Assembly: GCA_045613305.1 (NCBI GenBank)
Contig: JAZLAU010000024.1
Location: forward strand, 1 to 33,904
Source: SFTJ01 sp045613305
Lineage (GTDB): Bacteria; Bacteroidota; Bacteroidia; Bacteroidales; Muribaculaceae
Length of the DNA stretch: 33,904 nt
Direction: 5' to 3'
Shown here: piece by piece, positions 25,204-32,612 of the stretch
How the letters are laid out: each line of letters opens with the position of its first letter
How positions within the stretch are numbered: the stretch's first letter is position 1
The notes under the pieces: model-generated
Told to the model about the DNA's origin: nothing
Seen by the model: the letters and a program-made list of their open reading frames with translations, nothing else
The model's database searches: none
Translations under genes and position numbers: made by a program

Positions 25204-25527
25204 AATTAGTAAACTTCGGCTTTTTGAGTGCATTTTACACCCATTTTAGTGCAAAATTACCTCATCAACCCATGCCCTCCTTTCGCACCACCAAATTAGC
25301 ATGCCTATTTATGACCGAAAGTTGCCTGTGATGGCTATTTATTTGCATGCCACGATTTTGATTTCTACGAGAGAGCACACACCAAAAGACACTATCCCAG
25401 AAGAACCCATTGTAGCAAAGCAAAGTGTTAACTAATATTAAATAGCCAAAACGTCGGCTACGGGTTGCCAAAATTGTGTAATTTTACAAGTTGAGAATAG
25501 AATCAACAAACATCATTCAAAAAAAAT

Positions 25528-27081
25528 ATGATTAACAAACTGCATACAAAAGAAATTATCGGCAAGCACTTGCTCCTGCTGTCAGCACTTGCTCTATCGA
25601 TTTTTGTGTCGAGTTGTTCGGAACAAGACACCTACGACGACTTAACCGAAAGCATGATGCCTACCGTGATGCTACCCGTTGACAACGAAAATATGCCATT
25701 GGGCGGCACATTAACAACCGACTGTAAGGACTACGAAATTGGTTGCGGACTAAGCAATCTCGTTGACGGCAACCGCTCAACCAAATACACCGCCATGCAA
25801 CGCTCGGTGACATTAACCTGCTATGGCAACATGAAGATGACCCTTCAAAGCTACACCATCACCGTGCCTGCCGACAACAACCAAGGCGAAGACCCTTATA
25901 GCTGGACAATCGAAGCAAGCAACAGCACCACTAATTGGGTAGTTATCGACACTCGCGAAAACATAACATTTAAAGAACGCGGACAGTCGAGAATGTTTAC
26001 TTGCATCAGCGACGTTGAATATAAGAACTACCGCATAAAAGTGAGCAAAAACAATGGTGCAAGCAAAACCTCTATTGCCGAATGGTATGTTTGCGGCAAC
26101 GTGAAAGGCTCAATTTCCGACCTAATGAAAAAGGCAAGCGGCATCAGTTCATCGTCAATAACACCTATGGGCCCACATTACGAAAACGCACGCGTGGCCG
26201 ACGAGGCACAATTGACTTGGCTTGCCGACCCTCAAAACGAGCCAGAAAAGCCCAATTGGGACTGGACTATAGGTTGGAGTTCAAAAACCGTGACACTATA
26301 CCCTTACGGCGACCCTATGCCAGCCGACGTTAACCAACATGCCATTGGCGACTGCTGCGCTTTGGCAGTGTTCGCAAGTTTCGCTTACATCTATCCCGAT
26401 TTCATAAAGTCGATTATCACCGACAACGGCAACAACACTTTCACCGTGAAGATGTTTGACCCTAAAGGCAAACGCATCGACGTGGGCGTTAAGGGCACTT
26501 TCCTTGTTGACGGCAGCGGAAACATTGGCCAAGTGACCGGTAAAAACAACAAAGCCACTTGGGCTACCGTGCTCGAAAAGGCTATGATTAAATGGGAAAA
26601 TGTGTTTCAAGTGAACCCCGACATCAACGGCATCGGCACCGAACACGTGTCGCCATTGTTCACTGGCGACGGTTACAGTTTTGCGTTCTACCCAGGCTCT
26701 CTTACCAACATGGAAATGAAACGCGTGGCCAACACCGTGGTCGACATGGGATACATTGGCGTAGGCGGTTTTAACCGTCCTGACCTGCCTTGCGGCTCGC
26801 TTGTTACCGTAACCGGACACGCATTCACCATTATGCACGCCGACAACTCTTCGCACATGTTTGTGATGCGAAACCCTTGGGGCAACGGCAATAGCGGCGA
26901 AGACGGAAAACTCTTGATTCCTAACAACTCTGAGGTGCCTCCTACCATCGACTTCAGAATTTGCAATCCTGGTGTTGCCGCTCCTTTCCAAAAGCGTAAC
27001 ATCAGCCCATATTTGCCTCCTAAATACTCTACCGAAAACGAAATCGGAGTATCGGAATTCCTACTTCGCACTGGTATGTAA
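25528..27081 (+). CDS. Calpain-like (family C2) cysteine protease lipoprotein with a discoidin-like domain
   Basis: The 517-residue protein starts with a lipoprotein signal peptide ending in VSSC (Cys30); acidic residues soon after (SEQDTYDD) hint at display on the cell surface. Residues about 55-190 look like an F5/8 type C (discoidin) fold, with LSNLVDGNRSTKYT and a later YKNYRIKVSKN strand. The second half has the three calpain active-site motifs in order: Cys276 in AIGDCCALAVFASFA (calpain GDCW), His431 in VTGHAFTIMHA and Asn449 in MRNPWGNG. The Cys-His and His-Asn spacings (155 and 18) suit clan CA proteases. A related bacterial example is the Tpr protease of Porphyromonas gingivalis. 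It probably cleaves extracellular protein, but could be self-processing or inactive. A terminator follows it. Confidence 0.82.
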   Translation: MINKLHTKEIIGKHLLLLSALALSIFVSSCSEQDTYDDLTESMMPTVMLPVDNENMPLGGTLTTDCKDYEIGCGLSNLVDGNRSTKYTAMQRSVTLTCYGNMKMTLQSYTITVPADNNQGEDPYSWTIEASNSTTNWVVIDTRENITFKERGQSRMFTCISDVEYKNYRIKVSKNNGASKTSIAEWYVCGNVKGSISDLMKKASGISSSSITPMGPHYENARVADEAQLTWLADPQNEPEKPNWDWTIGWSSKTVTLYPYGDPMPADVNQHAIGDCCALAVFASFAYIYPDFIKSIITDNGNNTFTVKMFDPKGKRIDVGVKGTFLVDGSGNIGQVTGKNNKATWATVLEKAMIKWENVFQVNPDINGIGTEHVSPLFTGDGYSFAFYPGSLTNMEMKRVANTVVDMGYIGVGGFNRPDLPCGSLVTVTGHAFTIMHADNSSHMFVMRNPWGNGNSGEDGKLLIPNNSEVPPTIDFRICNPGVAAPFQKRNISPYLPPKYSTENEIGVSEFLLRTGM

Positions 27082-27117
27082 AACTTGCAACCTACTACTC
27101 CATTTAAACATACACAC

Positions 27118-27147
27118 AAGGTCAGCACTCACATGCTGACCTTTTTT
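27118..27147 (+). terminator. Rho-independent terminator after the calpain-like gene
   Basis: A perfect ten-base stem, AAGGTCAGCA (27118-27127) with TGCTGACCTT (27134-27143), has a six-base loop and runs into six T residues (27142-27147). Confidence 0.93.
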
Positions 27148-27250
27148 CGTTTTAACGCCCTTCTTCTGCACTATCATTAACCACAATAGCCTGCTGACGC
27201 AAAAAGCATAAGTTTTTCATAAAAAGACTCAAAATTACATATCACAAAAC

Positions 27251-27281
27251 CTTGACCAGTAAAACATTTTGTTTAAGTTTG
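27251..27281 (+). promoter_or_regulatory. Probable promoter of the GH2-sulfatase pair
   Basis: TAAGTTTG (27274-27281) fits the -7 consensus, and CTTG (27251-27254), three of four bases of the -33 box, lies 19 bases upstream. The GH2 start codon follows 28 bases after the -7 box. Confidence 0.6.
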
Positions 27282-27309
27282 CATAAAATAATCTTCATAC
27301 CCAAAATAT

Positions 27310-30300
27310 ATGAAACGAGTAAAACTAACCCTATTAAGTCTGTTATTTGCGTTCACAATTTCAGCACAAAGCTTCGACGCAAAGCAAGCCTACACAATCC
27401 TAACCACCAATGGTCTCGCCATCGACAACCAAGGCAGCCTAAACACTCAAGCACAAATGTTTTTGTCGAAACACGAAGAGGGCAAGTCGTCGCAAGCATG
27501 GCAAATTGTGCATCTTCACGACAATGTTTACAACATTGTGAGCCTTGAGTCGGGCATGGGCATGGACAACGGTAATGGCAAACGCGAACAACCCATTATA
27601 CAATGGTCATACGAAGCCACAAACATCAATCAGCAATGGATAATAGAAAATGCCGGCAACGGCCTATACACCATAACCAGCGTGCCAACACAAATGCGCG
27701 TAGGCTACCGCGACGCGGCACAATTTGGCGAGCCAGTGTATCAAGTGTTTGCCAACAATACCGAACGCCAACAATGGACCATTGCGAAAAGCACAGCCAA
27801 AGCAACCGAATTCGTAATTCGCTCCTCAAGCAACTACGATTGGGAAAACGAAAACATTATTGGCATCAACAAACTACCATATCGCAGCACTTTCACTCCA
27901 TTTGAAAATGTGGCGGAACTGAAAGCCGACCCTTCATTCCACAAACCATGGCTAAGAGCAAACTCAAACCGCATAAAAATGCTCAACGGCACCTGGAAAT
28001 TTATGTGGTCGCCAAGCCCTGACTCTCGCCCTGCCGACTTCTATAAAAAGGCCTACGACGTGAGCACATGGAACAACATCAGCGTGCCAAGCAATTGGGA
28101 AATGCTCGGATATGGCACTCCTATCTACACCAACATCACCTACCCATTCCGTAACAACCCTCCTTTCATTCAGCCGCAACCTCACTACACTGTAGTAAAC
28201 GAGCCTAATGCCGTTGGCTCTTACCGACGCGAATTCACGCTGCCCGACGATTGGAAAAACAAGCAAGTGTTTGTGCACTTCGAAGGCGTATACAGCGCTT
28301 TCTATGTGTGGGTAAACGGCAAAAAAGTGGGATATAGCGAAAACAGCACCAACGACGCTCGTTTCGACATCACTAAATTCGTAAAACCCGGCACTAACAC
28401 CATTGCCGTAGAAGTGTACAGATGGTGCGATGGCAGTTATCTTGAAGACCAGGACATGTTTAGATTGAGCGGAATATATCGCGACGTGTATTTGGTGGCT
28501 ACACCTAAAGTGCAACTCGCCGACATCAATTTATCGTCTGACTTTACCGAAAACTATTCTTCGGCAACGCTCAATGTGAAAACTTTGCTCATCAGCCACA
28601 AGGGAGGCAAGGCATCGGCCGATGTTAGAGCCACTTTGCTCGACCTTAAAGGCAACCAAATAGCCCAGCAAGTGACTACGATTACCAACAAAGGCAACAT
28701 CACATTCAACGTCAACAAGCCAGCCCTATGGTCGGCCGAAACACCTAATCTCTACACCGTGGTTATCGAAACTCTCGACAAAAAGGGAAACACTCTTGAA
28801 GCAACGTCGGTTAAGCACGGATTCCGAAAAATTGAGATAAAGAACAACAAACTCTACATCAACGGCATGCTCACCTTGCTTAAGGGCGCAAACCGTCACG
28901 AAATTCACCCACAACACGGCAAAGCCGTGCCTGTGGAAAGCATAGAGCAAGATGTGCTTTTGTTTAAGCGTTACAACCTGAACACCGTGCGCACATCGCA
29001 CTATCCTAACGACCCAAAATCGTATGCACTATATGACCACTACGGACTATATGTTATCGACGAAGCCAACCAGGAATGCCACGGCAACCACAGCATCACC
29101 AACAGCCCAAGTTGGGAAAAAGCCTACGTTGACCGCGCAGTGAGCCTTGTGGAACGCGATAAAAACCATCCATCGGTCATCATCTGGTCGCTTGGCAACG
29201 AATCGGGTGGCGGATGCAACATTGTGGCCGAGTATAACGCAATTCGCGCCATTGACCCTCGACCTATTCACTACGAAGGACAAAACGAGGTGGCCGATAT
29301 GGATTCGCACATGTATCCTTCAATTGAGCGAATGATTGAATCCGACCGCAACGGCACTCAAAAACCTTATATCCTTTGCGAATATGCCCATGCCATGGGC
29401 AACGCCATAGGCAACTTGGAAGAATACTGGAACTACATTGAGTATGAAAGCCAACGCATGATAGGCGCCTGCATATGGGACTGGGTGGACCAAAGCATCA
29501 ACAAATTTGGCGAACCTGCTCACCACGTGTATTTCGGCGGCGGCTTTGGCGATGTGCCTAACGATGTGGACTTCTGCTGCAATGGCATTATCACTTCTGA
29601 CCGAAGCGTAACCCCTAAACTGATTGAGGTGAAAAAAGTGTACCAATACATAGGCATCACACTCAACGAAAAGAAGGATGCTGCAATATTGCACAACCGT
29701 TACACCACCCTAAACCTCAACCAATTTACGCTGAAATACACCGTTATGCGCAACGGCCAAAAGGTGGCTATTGCTCAAGTGGCTCTGCCTGATTGCAAAC
29801 CTACCGAACGCTGCACCGTGCCACTAAACATTCCTGAAACCGACGACAACGGAGAATATTTCGTAAACTTCGACATTACCCTCAATAACGACTGCGTGTG
29901 GGCAAGCAAGGGCCATAGTGTGGCCACCGAACAAATTGCCCTCAACCAAAAAGACAACTCTCTGCGCCCGATAGAAATCACTAACAACAACGCATTCAAA
30001 TTGCACCGCGAAGATGGCGGCTGGCTAGTAATTAATGCCGGAACGGCTCAAATCACCTTCAATCAGCGAAACGGCAAATTAATTGGGCTACGCTACAACG
30101 GCCAAAAAATGCTTCACGGTCTTCAAGGCCCTACTTTCAACTGGTATCGCTCTATCCCTAACGACCGACGCACTTGGTTAGACACCAAAGTCGACTCAAA
30201 CAGTTTTAAATATAGCCTCAACGAAGAAAACAACACCCTTGTGGTTGAAACTCAACTCATGGCCACTGTAGGCAAGATGAAAATACCTCACACCATAGTC

Positions 30301-30834
30301 TACACCATCTATGCCAACGGCGCAATCGATGTTGACGCCTCGTTTGAGGTTGGACAGCACGTGGGTGTGCCTCGATTGGGCTTACAATCAATGTGGTCGC
30401 CCGCACTGGAATATGTGACTTGGTATGGACGCGGTCCTATAGAAAACTACCAAGACCGTAAAAATGCGGCATTTGTAGGCCTTTATGAAAGCACCGTAAC
30501 CTACATGCGCGAAAACTATGCACGCGCACAAACCATGGGCGGCAGAACCGACACTCGCTGGATGGCGTTAACCGACACCAACGGCAACGGCGTGAAAATA
30601 ACCGCCGACGGAACTTTCGATTTCTCTGCTCTGCACTACACCGACCGCGAACTTTGGGATGTGCGTTACAACCACTTGCTCCCTACCATTGAACGTGCCG
30701 AAGTGGTGCTTAGCCTCGATTGCCAACACCGCGGAATTGGCAACGCAAGTTGCGGTCCTGGCCCTCGTCCTAAATACGAAATTCCAGCAAACACCACTCA
30801 CCGCTATCGTTTCAGAATTGAATCAGCAAAATAA
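27310..30834 (+). CDS. Secreted GH2 beta-galactosidase with N-terminal ricin-like trefoil
   Basis: The 1174-residue enzyme has a signal peptide (about residues 1-19), then a roughly 130-residue beta-trefoil carrying three Q-x-W repeats: QAW 62-64, QQW 108-110 and QQW 154-156. Such ricin-type modules often bind galactose or related sugars. A LacZ-like GH2 core follows, with LNGTWKFMW, the sugar-binding jelly roll, and the catalytic pair: acid/base Glu631 in WSLGNESGGG and nucleophile Glu691 in CEYAHAMGN. The C-terminal part is the beta-galactosidase small-chain domain (FNWYRSIPNDR; YGRGPIENYQDR). It should release terminal beta-galactose outside the cytoplasm. It stands ahead of a sulfatase, 83 bases apart, and probably shares its transcript. 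Host mucin or N-glycan galactose is the likely target, by context only. Confidence 0.95.
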   Translation: MKRVKLTLLSLLFAFTISAQSFDAKQAYTILTTNGLAIDNQGSLNTQAQMFLSKHEEGKSSQAWQIVHLHDNVYNIVSLESGMGMDNGNGKREQPIIQWSYEATNINQQWIIENAGNGLYTITSVPTQMRVGYRDAAQFGEPVYQVFANNTERQQWTIAKSTAKATEFVIRSSSNYDWENENIIGINKLPYRSTFTPFENVAELKADPSFHKPWLRANSNRIKMLNGTWKFMWSPSPDSRPADFYKKAYDVSTWNNISVPSNWEMLGYGTPIYTNITYPFRNNPPFIQPQPHYTVVNEPNAVGSYRREFTLPDDWKNKQVFVHFEGVYSAFYVWVNGKKVGYSENSTNDARFDITKFVKPGTNTIAVEVYRWCDGSYLEDQDMFRLSGIYRDVYLVATPKVQLADINLSSDFTENYSSATLNVKTLLISHKGGKASADVRATLLDLKGNQIAQQVTTITNKGNITFNVNKPALWSAETPNLYTVVIETLDKKGNTLEATSVKHGFRKIEIKNNKLYINGMLTLLKGANRHEIHPQHGKAVPVESIEQDVLLFKRYNLNTVRTSHYPNDPKSYALYDHYGLYVIDEANQECHGNHSITNSPSWEKAYVDRAVSLVERDKNHPSVIIWSLGNESGGGCNIVAEYNAIRAIDPRPIHYEGQNEVADMDSHMYPSIERMIESDRNGTQKPYILCEYAHAMGNAIGNLEEYWNYIEYESQRMIGACIWDWVDQSINKFGEPAHHVYFGGGFGDVPNDVDFCCNGIITSDRSVTPKLIEVKKVYQYIGITLNEKKDAAILHNRYTTLNLNQFTLKYTVMRNGQKVAIAQVALPDCKPTERCTVPLNIPETDDNGEYFVNFDITLNNDCVWASKGHSVATEQIALNQKDNSLRPIEITNNNAFKLHREDGGWLVINAGTAQITFNQRNGKLIGLRYNGQKMLHGLQGPTFNWYRSIPNDRRTWLDTKVDSNSFKYSLNEENNTLVVETQLMATVGKMKIPHTIVYTIYANGAIDVDASFEVGQHVGVPRLGLQSMWSPALEYVTWYGRGPIENYQDRKNAAFVGLYESTVTYMRENYARAQTMGGRTDTRWMALTDTNGNGVKITADGTFDFSALHYTDRELWDVRYNHLLPTIERAEVVLSLDCQHRGIGNASCGPGPRPKYEIPANTTHRYRFRIESAK

Positions 30835-30845
30835 TTATTAAATTT

Positions 30846-30880
30846 GCAATGGGAGGATTCGCTGTGAATCCTCTCATTGC
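30846..30880 (+). other. Intercistronic hairpin between GH2 and sulfatase genes
   Basis: A 15-base-pair stem with a single G-U pair, 30846-30860 with 30866-30880, has a five-base loop (GCTGT). It starts 11 bases after the GH2 stop. No T run follows, so it is more likely an RNA-stability or processing element, or a weak terminator. Confidence 0.75.
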
Positions 30881-30917
30881 TCACTTTATAACAAACACAT
30901 TCACCTTTAAATTAATC

Positions 30918-32477
30918 ATGAAACACCAACCCAGTTTGCACTCACTGGCCCTAATGGCCCTATCGAGTTCTTGCTTACTCTCGGCCAACGCTACCGAAAA
31001 AGCGCAAAAGCCGCTCAACATCGTCTACATTATGACCGACGACCACACAGCGCAAATGATGAGTTGCTACGACAAACGCTATATCAACACTCCCAACCTT
31101 GACCGAATAGCCGAACATGGCGTGCGTTTCACAAGCAGTTATGTGGCAAACTCGCTCAGCGGGCCAAGCCGCGCTTGCATGCTCACCGGAAAGCACAGCC
31201 ACGCCAACGGATTTACCGACAACACTAACAGCGTGTTCGACGGTTCGCAACCCACATTCCCAAAAATGCTGCAAAAAGCAGGCTACGAAACTGCCCTGTT
31301 TGGCAAATGGCATTTGGGTAGCACTCCAAGCGGTTTCAACCATTGGGAAATAATTCCCGGTCAAGGCGACTACTACAACCCTCTATTCATTAGCATTGAA
31401 GGCGACACGGTGCAGCACCACGGCTACCTGACCGACATAATCACCGACAAAAGCATTGGATGGATGAAACAGCAACAAACAGCCAACAAACCTTTTTGCA
31501 TCTTAATTCACCACAAAGCCATACACCGCAATTGGCTCGCAAAAACCGAAGATTTGCCTTTGTTTGAAGACAAAACTTTTGCCTTGCCTCGCAATTTCTA
31601 CGACACCTACGAAGGCCGCCCTGCCGCCGCTCAACAAGAAATGAGCATCGACAAAGACATGGACCTTATATACGACCTCAAGATGGACGGAGAAGGCAAA
31701 ACAAGCCGATTGATGGACTCTTATCACAATATGGTGGCACGCATGGACTCCGTTCAGCGTGCTGCATGGCAGGCATTCTACGACCCAATTGCAAAAGACT
31801 TCTATAGCCGCAACCTCACCGGCAAAGAGTTAGCCGAATGGAAATTTCAACGCTATGTGCGCGACTATATGAAGGTGGTTAAAAACCTTGACGACAATGT
31901 GGGACGCGTGCTCGATTTTCTTGAAGAATCGGGACTAATCGACAACACTCTTGTGGTCTATACCAGCGACCAAGGTTTCTACATAGGCGAACACGGATGG
32001 TTCGACAAGCGATTCATGTATCAAGAGTCGTTCCACACACCTCTCGTTATGCGTCTGCCTAAAGGCTACGACCGTCGCGGCGACATCACCGAAATGGTGC
32101 AAAACATCGATTATGCACCAACGTTTCTCGACATTGCCGGAGCACCTATTCCAAGCGACATTCAGGGTCGCTCGCTGCTACCGCTGTTGCGCGGCGACAA
32201 AAATGTGGAATGGCGCGACGCTCTCTACTACCACTTCTATGAATATCCTGCCGAACATGCTGTGAAAAGGCACTACGGCGTGAGCAACGACCGCTACAAA
32301 CTAATTCACTTCTACAACGACATCGACCATTGGGAACTCTACGATTTGCTCAACGACCCTTACGAAATGCGAAATCTCTATAATGAACCGGTGATGAAGC
32401 CAATTGTAGAAAAAATGCACAAGATGCTCAATAAGTTGCAGAAAGAATACGATGACCCCATCAGGCAACAACATTAA
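30918..32477 (+). CDS. Secreted S1-family sulfatase of the serine type
   Basis: The ATG at 30918 is chosen; an in-frame ATG at 30849 would put the intercistronic hairpin inside the gene and spoil the signal peptide. The result is 519 residues with an export signal (about 1-25). The sulfatase signature is SGPSRACMLTG (residues 81-91): Ser81 should be converted to formylglycine by an anaerobic maturase (anSME) encoded elsewhere. Metal ligands are in YIMTDDH (Asp41, Asp42), and VVYTSDQGFYIGEHGWFDKR holds the second metal site. The C-terminus (WELYDLLNDPYEMRNLYNEP) is the usual DUF4976-type end. The overall pattern, with GKHSHANGFTDN and FGKWHLGSTPSGF, recalls subfamily S1_11 GlcNAc-6-O-sulfatases, which act on mucin or heparan. 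That specificity is my recollection, not a test. Confidence 0.9.
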   Translation: MKHQPSLHSLALMALSSSCLLSANATEKAQKPLNIVYIMTDDHTAQMMSCYDKRYINTPNLDRIAEHGVRFTSSYVANSLSGPSRACMLTGKHSHANGFTDNTNSVFDGSQPTFPKMLQKAGYETALFGKWHLGSTPSGFNHWEIIPGQGDYYNPLFISIEGDTVQHHGYLTDIITDKSIGWMKQQQTANKPFCILIHHKAIHRNWLAKTEDLPLFEDKTFALPRNFYDTYEGRPAAAQQEMSIDKDMDLIYDLKMDGEGKTSRLMDSYHNMVARMDSVQRAAWQAFYDPIAKDFYSRNLTGKELAEWKFQRYVRDYMKVVKNLDDNVGRVLDFLEESGLIDNTLVVYTSDQGFYIGEHGWFDKRFMYQESFHTPLVMRLPKGYDRRGDITEMVQNIDYAPTFLDIAGAPIPSDIQGRSLLPLLRGDKNVEWRDALYYHFYEYPAEHAVKRHYGVSNDRYKLIHFYNDIDHWELYDLLNDPYEMRNLYNEPVMKPIVEKMHKMLNKLQKEYDDPIRQQH

Positions 32478-32496
32478 TAACTGATTTGACATAAGC

Positions 32497-32530
32497 AAAT
32501 AGGGCGAACTAAATTCAGTTCGCCCTATTT
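32497..32530. terminator. Terminator between the convergent sulfatase and GH110 genes
   Basis: A perfect 14-base stem, AAATAGGGCGAACT (32497-32510) with its complement (32517-32530), has a six-base loop. The symmetric A/T ends give short T tracts on both strands, so it could serve both convergent genes. Confidence 0.85.
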
Positions 32531-32612
32531 ATGTATCAATCACATAGATTTCACAAAAAAAACATTCGCCGGCTAAAAACTTTTTTACTACACCGGCTTC
32601 ACATTCACAACA

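Larger units (their letters stand above)
24619..25527. other. Long gene-poor gap between the hybrid regulator and the calpain-like lipoprotein gene
   Basis: About 900 AT-rich bases lie between two divergent genes. I find no believable protein gene; the one open frame of 68 codons on the minus strand (25265-25471) resembles nothing and lacks a ribosome site. The gap holds a regulator-side -7 box, a strong two-way terminator, three copies of TAGCGACA and a small hairpin near 25056-25074. The terminator implies that something in here is transcribed. Confidence 0.6.

Noticed and set aside
25265..25471. A 68-codon open frame on the minus strand in the gene-poor gap.
   Set aside because: No ribosome site, no recognisable motif, odd composition and no near terminator; it looks like a chance frame.
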